From positions 7,316,001 to 7,380,000 of the forward strand of contig NZ_AP028461.1 of assembly GCF_033097365.1 (NCBI RefSeq): 64,000 bases of DNA, written 5' to 3'. This DNA is from Actinoplanes sichuanensis (GTDB lineage Bacteria; Actinomycetota; Actinomycetes; Mycobacteriales; Micromonosporaceae). Both the position numbers and the translations under genes were made by a program. Within the stretch, counting starts at the first letter, position 1. Every line of letters starts with the position of its first letter. The notes below the pieces were generated by a model. The model saw only the letters and a program-made list of their open reading frames with translations, was not told where the DNA came from and searched no databases. Below are positions 24,626 to 31,624 of this stretch, in pieces.

Positions 24626-24670
24626 GTGACGGTGGTTCGGGCGCCGCCTCGTCGCCCGGACCACCGTCAC
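24626..24670. terminator. Long stem-loop downstream of the Ala/Glu-rich gene
   Basis: GTGACGGTGGT-CGGGCG (24626-24643, one unpaired base) pairs with CGCCCG-ACCACCGTCAC (24653-24670) around a 9-nt loop. It starts 22 nt beyond the stop of the minus-strand gene at 24692 and works in either direction. Confidence 0.7.
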
Positions 24671-24691
24671 GGTATTTGGGGTATTACCAGG

Positions 24692-25537
24692 TCAGCCGCG
24701 CTTGGTGCCCGCCGCCTGGCCGTTGGCCTTCTCAGCCGCACCCTGCTCGCCGGCGGCACCCTGCTCCTCGGCAGCGCCCTCGCCGGCGGCACCCTGCTCC
24801 TCGGCAGCACCTTCCTCGGCCGCACCCTGCTCCTCGGCGCCCGCGTCACCGGCACCGGCCGCGGCGGCCACCGCCTTGGCGTCGGCCAGGGTCAGGCAGG
24901 ACTGCAGGAACGCCTGCTGGGCAGCGGTGACAGCGGCAGCGGCGTCGGCCACCTCACCGGCACCGGCGGCACCCTCCTCGGCCGCGCCCTGCTCCTCGGC
25001 GGCACCCTGCTCGGCAGCCTCCTCCTTCTTGCCCTTGCCCTTCTTCTCCTTCTCCTTCTTGGCGGCCTTCAAGATCTTGACGTACTTCTTGGCGAGCGCC
25101 CGGTTCGCGGCCTTGGCGGCGGCCGGGTCCTCGGCGGCCTCCTCAGCGGCGCCGGCGGCGTCCTCGGCTCCGGCCTCACCGGCAGCCGCGGCCACATCGG
25201 CGGCGAACGTGTCACATGCCGCCTCCAGCGCGACCGCCGCCTCCGCGGCCGCCTCACCGGGAGCCTGCTGCTCGACGGGGGCGAGCTTCTCGCCGTTGCA
25301 GATCACGTCTGCGCCGTCGATCTGGAGCTCGGTGCACTGGGCGACGTCGAACTGCTGGCCGTTCACCGTGATCACATCGGCGGCCTTCGCCTGGGCGCCC
25401 TTGTTCGCGTCGGTGCTGGCGTTGGCGAGTTGGACACCTGCCACACCGCTGACCACGAGAACTCCGGCGACCACCACCGCGCCGATCGTCTTCCGCCGGT
25501 TGTCCGGGTTGTTACGTCGGTACGAGCGCGCCCTCAT
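24692..25537 (-). CDS. Exported Ala/Glu/Gln-repeat protein with Lys-rich segment
   Basis: A 281-residue protein with no family I recognise. A basic N-terminus (MRARSYRRNNPDNRRK) and one hydrophobic helix (residues 17-36) export or anchor it. Residues 50-85 form a small domain with Cys68 and Cys80; Cys108 and Cys214 may form a second disulfide. Residues 150-172 are strongly Lys-rich. Two blocks (173-195 and 233-270) repeat EEQGAAEEGA-type units of 5, 6 and 11 residues, low in complexity and likely disordered or helical. GAGGAG lies 6 nt before ATG 25537; 64 upstream codons of open frame are leader. An unrelated open frame on the other strand is a composition artefact. Confidence 0.7.
   Translation of the reverse strand: MRARSYRRNNPDNRRKTIGAVVVAGVLVVSGVAGVQLANASTDANKGAQAKAADVITVNGQQFDVAQCTELQIDGADVICNGEKLAPVEQQAPGEAAAEAAVALEAACDTFAADVAAAAGEAGAEDAAGAAEEAAEDPAAAKAANRALAKKYVKILKAAKKEKEKKGKGKKEEAAEQGAAEEQGAAEEGAAGAGEVADAAAAVTAAQQAFLQSCLTLADAKAVAAAAGAGDAGAEEQGAAEEGAAEEQGAAGEGAAEEQGAAGEQGAAEKANGQAAGTKRG
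24739..24840. repeat. In-gene DNA repeats encoding EEQGA units
   Basis: CACCCTGCTC recurs at 24739, 24757, 24790 and 24823, with spacings of 18, 33 and 33 bp, all multiples of three. They encode the AAEEQGAAEEGA repeat of the exported protein. A shorter second block lies near 24970-25020. Such repeats can change copy number. Confidence 0.65.
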
Positions 25538-25685
25538 AATCACTCCTCGTCGTTGGACGTCCATGCCGTCGGTCGGGGGGCCATACGGGCGACAGACGCC
25601 GAGGGGTTCAATGCTCTCGTCCGGAAGCATCCCGAATCGCCTCGTCGGGGAGCGCCAAAACCGCAGCTCAGAGCACGTATGAAAA

Positions 25686-25732
25686 GTGCCCGAAAAAATA
25701 TTCCGGGCACCCCTCGATGGGGTACCCATCGA
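25686..25732 (-). terminator. Tandem hairpins after the F5/8C-domain gene
   Basis: Read on the minus strand, TCGATGGG-TAC-CCCATCGA (25732-25714) is followed by GTGCCCG, a T-rich 11-nt loop and CGGGCAC (25710-25686) and then TTTTC. The second hairpin with its T-tail is a good intrinsic terminator for the gene ending at 25831. The first may be part of it or an operator for the gene at 25537. Confidence 0.55.
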
Positions 25733-25830
25733 TGGTCACGCAGGGTGGAGATGCTTGACGGGCAGCGCTCCACTACGGACGGTCACATGTGTCGACTGGC
25801 GTTCGGCGAGCTAGGGTGGGCGGGTCGTGA

Positions 25831-26820
25831 TCAGCGGATCTCGAACTCCAGGAGGGAGTATCCGTAGATGCTGACCCGTTTCGTGCCGTGCATCCGCACG
25901 TATCGAGCGACCGACTTCTCGGCGATCCGCACGGTGCCGCCGGTCCCAGTGGTGGTCGCGTAGGCGCGGGTCCAGGCCATGCCGTCGCGCGACGTCTCCA
26001 CCCGGTACGCGGTTCCGTAGGCGTGCTCCCAAACCAGGACGATCTCCGAGATCTGCCAGTTGCCGCCCAGGTCGACCCGGATCCACTGGTCGTCGGAGAA
26101 GCCACTCGACCAGCGGCTGGACGGATCACCATCGATGGCGTTCGCGGGCTGCCACGGGTCACCTTCGGACGCCGAGGCCGTCGCCGTGCCCTGCAGAGCC
26201 AGGTTCGCCCCGGACGGGTTCGGTTTACCGGTGACGCTCGGTTTCGGAGCAGCACCGGCTGTCGACGCGCTGACCGACGGCCCACCGACACCCGACGGGC
26301 GGACACCCGACGGTCCCCCGGCCGACGGCCGGCCGGACGCTGCGGGCGCGCCACTCGTGACCGTGGGGAGGACACCCGGCGCCGATGGGAGTGCGCCCGG
26401 CGCCGCCGCATCGAGAGCCGACTCGACCGAGCCGAGCGGGCCCGCTGCCGCAGTGGGCTCCCGGTTCACGTTGCGATAGACGCCGACCAGGACGATCGGC
26501 ACGGCAAGCAGAACCGCTGCGCCTGCCACGATCCACCCCCACGGGCGTCGGCGCCCAGCCCCGGCGACCGACTCCACACCTGCCGCCGCAGCCCGCCGCC
26601 TCGGATCCGGCTCCTCGGATTGCTGCGGGCTTGCCGTGTCGGATTGCGGAACCGATCGGGCGGGAGTCGGTGGATTCGCCGCACCACCTGTCTGGCCGGG
26701 AAACGGTGTGCTCCGCGGGATCTGTGGCATGCGGGTGAGCCGCAGACTGTCCGCCCGCGAGGGCTTGCGCTGCTCCCCGGAGACCGGATCCACAGGCAGC
26801 CCGCCGTCACGCCCGTCCAC
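25831..26820 (-). CDS. Membrane-anchored protein with extracellular F5/8 type C (discoidin) domain
   Basis: A 329-residue protein. The cytoplasmic N-terminus (about 94 residues, Pro- and Arg-rich) precedes one transmembrane helix at residues 95-115 (GWIVAGAAVLLAVPIVLVG). An extracellular Ser/Pro/Gly-rich linker of about 90 residues follows. Residues 206-329 form an F5/8C or CBM32-like beta-sandwich (LALQGTATASASEG, WSSGFSDDQWIRVDLGG, and the closing YSLLEFEIR). Such domains bind surface glycans. GGAGGAG 5 nt before GTG 26820 sets the start; the longer frame has no ribosome site. The target sugar is unknown. It is monocistronic with a terminator downstream. Confidence 0.78.
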   Translation of the reverse strand: MDGRDGGLPVDPVSGEQRKPSRADSLRLTRMPQIPRSTPFPGQTGGAANPPTPARSVPQSDTASPQQSEEPDPRRRAAAAGVESVAGAGRRRPWGWIVAGAAVLLAVPIVLVGVYRNVNREPTAAAGPLGSVESALDAAAPGALPSAPGVLPTVTSGAPAASGRPSAGGPSGVRPSGVGGPSVSASTAGAAPKPSVTGKPNPSGANLALQGTATASASEGDPWQPANAIDGDPSSRWSSGFSDDQWIRVDLGGNWQISEIVLVWEHAYGTAYRVETSRDGMAWTRAYATTTGTGGTVRIAEKSVARYVRMHGTKRVSIYGYSLLEFEIR

Positions 26821-27454
26821 CCGGACTCCTCCAGCTCGATCAACCGGCGACCCATCGACCGCCGCGCAGTATCTTGGCGCAAAACCGACGCCGAACCACG
26901 CCTCCCGGGCAGCGGCCACAGGGTGTCAGGCCCCGGTGCAGGCATTCAACACAGTGGAAGTGAGAGCGATCACATTCGCGTGTCGCGCCTGGTATCGGCC
27001 CAGGTCACCGAAGGTTTTAGTACGGATACCTTCCAGAAGCCACGCACCCCGGCTCCGCCCTCTCACTCACCGCGCCGCCGCCATCACTCGCCACCCGAAT
27101 GCAGCAGCGGCGAGCAGCCGGCGAGGCAAGACGCACAGGCGACAGGCAGCCCCGGCGAGACGCCGAGAATGCCCCAAGCGGACGAACGCAGGAAGCGCAA
27201 AGCAAAGGGCACACCGCGGAGAGGACACACCGCGAAGCGAGAAGGACGACATGACGCGGCAGGCCCAACGCGGGGCGCCACAGCAAGGGACGAAAGGCGC
27301 GGCGAGCGGACGTGGGCGAGACCGGCCGGGTGGGCGGCGGCCCGAAATGCGGTGAGGCTCTCCCCGCCGCCTCAAGGCCTCTGAGACAGCGGGGAGAGCC
27401 CCACCGTTGTTGCCGAGCGTCCCCGGTGCGGGGTGTCCTTCGGGGTTTCGGGGT
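26821..27454. other. 634-bp gene-free interval with strand-skewed composition
   Basis: No open frame here has a credible start, protein-like composition or known motif. It should hold the promoter of the F5/8C gene at its left end. A small dyad, GAAGGT...ACCTTC, lies at 27010-27033. From about 27080 to 27340 the plus strand is unusually rich in A and G and contains the direct repeat CACACCGCG at 27210 and 27226. The right end carries a terminator-like stem. A non-coding RNA is possible but I recognise no family (not tmRNA, RNase P or SRP RNA). Confidence 0.5.
27355..27399 (-). terminator. 12-bp stem terminator after the secreted-protein gene
   Basis: GGCTCTCCCCGC (27355-27366) pairs with GCGGGGAGAGCC (27388-27399) around a 21-nt loop that itself has CTCA/TGAG complementarity. 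It lies 56 nt after the stop of the minus-strand gene at 27455. No U-tract. Confidence 0.65.
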
Positions 27455-28318
27455 TCAGCCGGCGGTGTGGATGCCGGACGTGGTGACCAGTTTGCGGACG
27501 GCGGTTCGGGTGATCTTCTTGAGTTCGCGGTCCTTCGGGTCGTCGGCGCCGATCAAGGCCACCGACAGGGCGACGTCGCGGTATGCGACCTGCGCGAACG
27601 CCAAGTGGGCCGAGATGTCGATGCCGAAGAAGCGCGCCTGCAGGTCCAGGGTGGCGGTGATCGATTCGTCGCCGAGGGACGGATTCCAGGACAGCGGCTT
27701 TGTCGTGATCTTGAAGCTTTCGACCTCGATCTGCGGGCACTCGTCCAGGATCTCCTGGACCTGGTCGACCGTCGCCGCGGCCGCGTCGTCACCGACCGCC
27801 GACAGCAGTTCGAGTGCGACGGCGCCGGTCTTGTCGTGGACGAAGACGGCGCTGGCGGTCGGCGGGACGGCGGTGTCCGGTTCGACCACGGGCGGCGGGG
27901 GCGGGCTGGCCTTGATCGGTTCCGGGGCCGACGGGGCGGATGTGGCCGGCGTGGTCCCGGGTGGGATCGTCGGTACCGGGTCGCCCGCGCCGACGGCCGG
28001 ACCGGTCGCCGACAGGGACGAGACGCTGCCGGCCGCTTCGCACGGGTTGGTCTCCGGGTCTTGGGCCAGGAGCATTTCGGCGATGATCTCGGCGAACCCG
28101 CCGGTGTCCTGCTTGAGGTAGCCGGCCGGCACGTCCTTCTCGGTGATCAGTGCCTTCTCCAGCTGCTTCTGCCGGTCGGGCGGTTTGGGCACGCCCGCGA
28201 TCACGGATGTCGCGGCGAGTGCCGGGGTGGGCAGGGCGCCGATCGAGGTCAGGCCGAGCCCGGCGGAAACAGCGAGAACGGCGGGGAACGTGAGTTTTCT
28301 GCTGGTTGAGAGCGCCAT
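27455..28318 (-). CDS. Hypothetical secreted protein with Pro-rich linker
   Basis: A 287-residue exported protein I do not recognise. Residues 1-35 are a signal peptide (AALA-type end). An N-terminal region (LITEKDVPAGYLKQDTGG) has the look of actinobacterial sensor or PknH-type extracellular domains, with a Cys in NPCEAA and another in DECPQI that may pair. A Pro/Ser/Thr/Ala linker of about 50 residues lies between the halves. The C-terminal half is a beta-rich domain. TAGCCT lies 6 nt before ATG 28318, so the mRNA may be leaderless. Function is open; lipid or ligand binding outside the cell would be a guess. Confidence 0.7.
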   Translation of the reverse strand: MALSTSRKLTFPAVLAVSAGLGLTSIGALPTPALAATSVIAGVPKPPDRQKQLEKALITEKDVPAGYLKQDTGGFAEIIAEMLLAQDPETNPCEAAGSVSSLSATGPAVGAGDPVPTIPPGTTPATSAPSAPEPIKASPPPPPVVEPDTAVPPTASAVFVHDKTGAVALELLSAVGDDAAAATVDQVQEILDECPQIEVESFKITTKPLSWNPSLGDESITATLDLQARFFGIDISAHLAFAQVAYRDVALSVALIGADDPKDRELKKITRTAVRKLVTTSGIHTAG

Positions 28319-28324
28319 TCTTAC

Positions 28325-28330
28325 AGGCTA
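28325..28330 (-). promoter_or_regulatory. -10 element of a leaderless promoter (secreted protein)
   Basis: On the minus strand TAGCCT is followed by six bases and the ATG at 28318. No Shine-Dalgarno is present. Inferred. Confidence 0.45.
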
Positions 28331-28345
28331 GAGATCATTTGTCCA

Positions 28346-28798
28346 CTAGGTCGGAATAGTGAGGATTTCGAAGACGGCCACCCGGTCGGCGGCGGCCGCG
28401 AATTCGTCCGCGGTCCCGGTGGCGACCAGGCCGATCCGGACGAAGAACGGCACCCCGTGCGGAACCTCGGCCGGAAACGCGCGCACCACCGCCCGCCGCT
28501 CCCCCGGATCGGTGATCTCGGCCAGCCGGACCCGGGCCAGGCGACGGCCGGAGGCGAGTTCGCCCTGGCCGGCCGCGCGCACGTTGCGGGCCCAGTCGCC
28601 GTCGGGGAGCCCGGCCACGACGTAGCGACGGCCGTCGACGGTCAATGGCGAGACGGGCGTGGGGCGGGGCCGGCCGGAGCGGCGCCCCGGGACGGTGAGC
28701 ACGTGCACGGTGCCGAGACGGAGCCCGAGCCGGTTGAGGACCCGGACCACCCGATTGGCGGCGGGCAGCCAGCCGGGCAGGCGCAGAGCGGTGGCCAT
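28346..28798 (-). CDS. Deazaflavin (F420)-dependent nitroreductase-family protein (DUF385)
   Basis: A 150-residue split-barrel protein of the Ddn/DUF385 group. The segments [24 protein letters not shown] and RRYVVAGLPDGDWARNVRAAG are the family signature; the basic GRRSGRPR stretch binds the phosphates or glutamate tail of F420. It should reduce or desaturate an unknown small substrate with F420H2. It is divergent from a marR gene with 56 bp between start codons, and two identical dyads lie in and beside that gap, so MarR control is likely. Confidence 0.83.
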   Translation of the reverse strand: MATALRLPGWLPAANRVVRVLNRLGLRLGTVHVLTVPGRRSGRPRPTPVSPLTVDGRRYVVAGLPDGDWARNVRAAGQGELASGRRLARVRLAEITDPGERRAVVRAFPAEVPHGVPFFVRIGLVATGTADEFAAAADRVAVFEILTIPT

Positions 28799-28808
28799 CG
28801 GAAAACCT

Positions 28809-28821
28809 TTCGACGATCGAA
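28809..28821. promoter_or_regulatory. MarR box 1 (TTCGA-N3-TCGAA)
   Basis: TTCGA-CGA-TCGAA is a perfect inverted repeat in the divergent promoter between the DUF385 and marR genes. An identical pair of arms recurs 41 bp downstream, about four helical turns, on the same DNA face. Confidence 0.55.
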
Positions 28822-28841
28822 GCTTTTCGCCAACCGTACGG

Positions 28842-28847
28842 TATATT
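28842..28847 (+). promoter_or_regulatory. -10 element of leaderless marR promoter
   Basis: TATATT ends 7 nt before GTG 28855 with no ribosome site between. Transcription should start at the start codon. Confidence 0.55.
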
Positions 28848-28849
28848 CC

Positions 28850-28862
28850 TTCGAGTGTCGAA
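28850..28862. promoter_or_regulatory. MarR box 2 spanning the marR start codon
   Basis: TTCGA-GTG-TCGAA has the same arms as box 1, and its spacer is the GTG start codon itself. A bound MarR dimer would cover the transcription start, fitting self-repression. Confidence 0.55.
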
Positions 28863-29370
28863 ACAATCTCTGACCGGTCGCCGGCCCGCCGGGCCGCCGG
28901 GTGAACGCACCCCGCTGGAGGCCGCCGCCGACGCCGCCGCAGGCTTCGGAGCGGCCACCGACGAGGTCGACGAGGCGGCCGCCGGGGTGCTCGGGGTCAA
29001 CCGCACCGACCTGCGGATTCTCGGGCTGGTCGAAGCGGCCGGAGCGATGACCGCGGGTGCTCTCGCCGGAGCCGCCCGGCTCAGCCCGGCCGCCACCACG
29101 GCGGCCATCCAACGGCTGGTCGCGGCCGGTCATCTGCGCCGTGACACCGACCCGGAGGACCGTCGCCGGGCGGTCGTCACCGTCACCGCGGAGACCGTCG
29201 AGGTGGTCGACCGGCTCTACGGTCCGATCGCCGAGGCCGGGCACCGCCTGCTGACCCGCTACACCGTCGAGGAGTTACGCCTGGTCACCGGCTTCCTGGA
29301 ACTGGGCCGCACGATGCAGCTGGAGCAGGCTGCCCGGATCAGGGCAGCCGTCCAGGACCCGCCCGGCTGA
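28855..29370 (+). CDS. MarR-family transcriptional regulator
   Basis: A 171-residue regulator with a winged helix-turn-helix: NRTDLRILGLVEAAGAMTAGALAGAARLSPAATTAAIQRLVAAGHL, and the wing RDTDPEDRRRAVVTVT. N- and C-terminal helices should form the dimer. GTG 28855 has a TATATT box 7 nt upstream and no ribosome site, a leaderless start. It is divergent from the F420-dependent reductase gene, the likely target together with itself. The effector is unknown. The 3' end lies 10 nt from the convergent tetR stop. Confidence 0.87.
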   Translation: MSKQSLTGRRPAGPPGERTPLEAAADAAAGFGAATDEVDEAAAGVLGVNRTDLRILGLVEAAGAMTAGALAGAARLSPAATTAAIQRLVAAGHLRRDTDPEDRRRAVVTVTAETVEVVDRLYGPIAEAGHRLLTRYTVEELRLVTGFLELGRTMQLEQAARIRAAVQDPPG

Positions 29371-29380
29371 GAAGACCCGG

Positions 29381-29986
29381 TCAGGTGCGGAGATCGGCCA
29401 GACCGGTCAGCAGGACGCGCAGGCCGATCTCGAAGGAGCGCTCGGAACGTCTCTCCGGCTCGGGGCTCGCGGTCCGGATCGCGGCGCCGAGAGCCGACTC
29501 CGGATCGTCCGAGGCGGCCCAGACGTCCAGCGGGGCGGCCGCGTCCAGAGCCGAACCCAGGATGAAGCAGTCCAGGATCGTCACCGCGTGGAGCAGTTCC
29601 TCCTCGTGGAAACCGGCGTCCCGGAGCACCCGGGCCAGGGCCTCGTAGGTCGCCAGGGTGCGCGGGTCGCTGACGGTCTGCGCGGTGAGCATCGGCACGA
29701 CCTTCGGGTGCCGGGCGAAGGCTCGGCGGTATTCGCGGGCCCATTCCCGGGCGTACGTCTGCCAGTCGGTGCCGGTCGCGGGCGCCGGACCGGCCGTGAG
29801 ATGGCCGCGGATCGCCTCGATGATCGCCTCCCGGCCGCCCGGGAAGTGGTGGTAGATCGATGAGGCGCTCACGCCGAGCCGCCGGGCCAGGCCGGGCAGC
29901 GTGAACGTGCCGGTCTCGTCGATCAGGTCGAGGGCGGCCGAAGCGATCTGCTCCCGGGAGAGCAGCGGGGCGACAGGTCGGGGCAC
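29381..29986 (-). CDS. TetR-family transcriptional regulator
   Basis: A 201-residue repressor-like protein. The N-terminal domain reads LSREQIASAALDLIDETGTFTLPGLARRLGVSASSIYHHF, the standard TetR helix-turn-helix, and the helical C-terminal part should bind a small ligand. TAGGTT lies 7 nt before GTG 29986 and there is no ribosome site, so the message is probably leaderless. It follows the amidohydrolase gene on the same strand by 30 nt in the downstream direction, but its own promoter suggests independent expression. It could control the permease-amidohydrolase operon; that is inference from position. Confidence 0.85.
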   Translation of the reverse strand: MPRPVAPLLSREQIASAALDLIDETGTFTLPGLARRLGVSASSIYHHFPGGREAIIEAIRGHLTAGPAPATGTDWQTYAREWAREYRRAFARHPKVVPMLTAQTVSDPRTLATYEALARVLRDAGFHEEELLHAVTILDCFILGSALDAAAPLDVWAASDDPESALGAAIRTASPEPERRSERSFEIGLRVLLTGLADLRT

Positions 29987-29993
29987 GGTACCG

Positions 29994-29999
29994 AACCTA
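29994..29999 (-). promoter_or_regulatory. -10 element of leaderless tetR promoter
   Basis: On the minus strand TAGGTT is followed by seven bases and the GTG at 29986. Inferred. Confidence 0.45.
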
Positions 30000-30016
30000 C
30001 TGGGCGCCCGTCCCGG

Positions 30017-31624
30017 CTATCCGGTGCGGTGGGCGATGGTTCCGGCGACGACGGTCAGCGGGATCGGGGACTCGGCCAGTTCGTCGGGGCCGGTGGTCAG
30101 CGGGTCGAGGGCGAAGACCGTCAGGTCGGCGCGGTAGCCCGGGAGCAGCCGGCCGGACGACCGGGACAGACCGGCGGCCGCGGCGGCCGAGCTCGTGTAA
30201 CCCTCCAGCGCCATCCGGGCGGTCAGCGCCTGCTCGGGCAGGACCGGTTCGACGTCCGGCTCCCCCGCCGGGCGGCGCAGTCGGGCCGCGGCCAGGATCG
30301 CGCGCGGGTCGAACGGCGCGATCGGCCAGTCCGAGCCGAGGGCCAGGCGGGCGCCACGGTCACGCAGGTCACGGGCCCGGAACGCGCGGTCGGCCCGGCG
30401 TTTGCCGAGGCGGCTGGACCAGTTGTCGGTGTGGTCGGCGCGGGTGTAGCTGGTGCAGTGGGTGGGTTGCATGCTCGCGGTCACGTCCAGTTCGGCGAAC
30501 CGGCCGATCAGCTCGGACGGCATGGTCTCCAGATGTTCGACCCGGTGCGGGACCCGGGTGGCGGCGAGTTCGGCGTAGGTGTCCAGCACGTACCTGATTC
30601 CGGCGTCGCCGATGGCGTGCGTGACCAGCGGGACACCGTGGGCCGCCAGCAGCGAGGCGGCCGCCGTGTAGTCACGCGGGTCGGGCCAGAAGCAGGCCGT
30701 GGACTCGCCGTGGCTGTCCGGTTCGTCGAGCCAGGCGGTGCCGCCGTCGATCGTGCCGTCGATCATGAACTTGGCGCCCTGCACCTGCCAGCGACGGCCG
30801 GACAGCCGCTGCTGGGCGATCACCGCGTCCAGCCCGTCGCGCCCGGTCCCGGGCATCACGAACGGCGCGAACCGCCAGCGGACCGGCAGCTCACCGTCGT
30901 CCTCCAGGGCACGGAACAGTTCGAGCGAGTCGGCTTCGAAGTCCATCGCGTCGGCCGCGGTCAACCCGCACGCCGCCATCCGCCGCAGCAGGTCGGTCAG
31001 GCGGGCCCGGCGTTCGGCCGGGGCGTCGTCCGGCAGCAGGGTGCGGACCAGGTCGAGGGCCTCCAGTTCGAGCAGGTGCCCGGTCGGGACGCGGTCGGCG
31101 TCGCAGACCACGCTCGCGCCGGAGGCGAACCCGCGCGGCCCGTCGATCCCGGCCATCGCCAGCGCCTTCGGGCTGACCAGGGCCGAGTGCGCGTCGAAGA
31201 GCAGCAGGAACACCGGGACGTCCGGGCCGACGGCCTCGACCAGCGGCGCGTGGGTGATCGGGGCGCCCTCGAAGGCGTTCGGATCGAGACCCCAGCCCTC
31301 CAGCCATCCGCCCGGCGCCACGTCCGCGGCGCGCAAGGCCGCTGTCAACCCTTCGACGGTACGGACGGACGACAGATCCACGCCACGGGTGAGGCCGATA
31401 CCCATCACCGGGTGGAAGTGCCCGTCCACCAGGCCCGGGGTGACGGTGGCGTCGCCCAGGTCGACGACTTCGGTGTGCGGGCCGCGCCAGAAACGGACGT
31501 CGGTACGGTCGCCGAGCGCGGTGATCACGCCGCCGGACAGTGCGATCGCGGTCGGGGCGGGCGAGGAGTCACCGGCCAGGGTGTGGATCCGGTCGGCCGT
31601 CAGGATCAGATCGGCGGCGCTCAC
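30017..31624 (-). CDS. Amidohydrolase, YtcJ-like (Amidohydro_3)
   Basis: A 535-residue metal-dependent hydrolase. The metal motif GLVDGHFHPV (H-x-H) follows a short beta-domain; later ligands are in VTHAIGDAG and VEHLETM, and the catalytic Asp in LALGSDWPI. The C-terminus returns to the beta-sandwich (LLPGYRADLTVFALDPL). Members act on amides, carbamates or cyclic compounds; no specific substrate can be set. GTG 31624 overlaps the permease stop by 4 nt (GTGA), so the two are translationally coupled: the permease may import the substrate the hydrolase opens. The open frame extends far upstream, but that part is a shadow of the permease. Confidence 0.84.
   Translation of the reverse strand: MSAADLILTADRIHTLAGDSSPAPTAIALSGGVITALGDRTDVRFWRGPHTEVVDLGDATVTPGLVDGHFHPVMGIGLTRGVDLSSVRTVEGLTAALRAADVAPGGWLEGWGLDPNAFEGAPITHAPLVEAVGPDVPVFLLLFDAHSALVSPKALAMAGIDGPRGFASGASVVCDADRVPTGHLLELEALDLVRTLLPDDAPAERRARLTDLLRRMAACGLTAADAMDFEADSLELFRALEDDGELPVRWRFAPFVMPGTGRDGLDAVIAQQRLSGRRWQVQGAKFMIDGTIDGGTAWLDEPDSHGESTACFWPDPRDYTAAASLLAAHGVPLVTHAIGDAGIRYVLDTYAELAATRVPHRVEHLETMPSELIGRFAELDVTASMQPTHCTSYTRADHTDNWSSRLGKRRADRAFRARDLRDRGARLALGSDWPIAPFDPRAILAAARLRRPAGEPDVEPVLPEQALTARMALEGYTSSAAAAAGLSRSSGRLLPGYRADLTVFALDPLTTGPDELAESPIPLTVVAGTIAHRTG

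Noticed and set aside
24350..25867. Long plus-strand frames opposite the Ala/Glu-repeat gene, rich in LLGG or SSAA
   Set aside because: They are the complement of the DNA repeats. The minus frame has a ribosome site, an export helix and a terminator.
27017..27286. Minus-strand frame rich in Cys, Arg, Leu and Ser in the gene-free interval
   Set aside because: No ribosome site or family; short overlapping frames occur in all phases here because stops are rare. Left as possible RNA.
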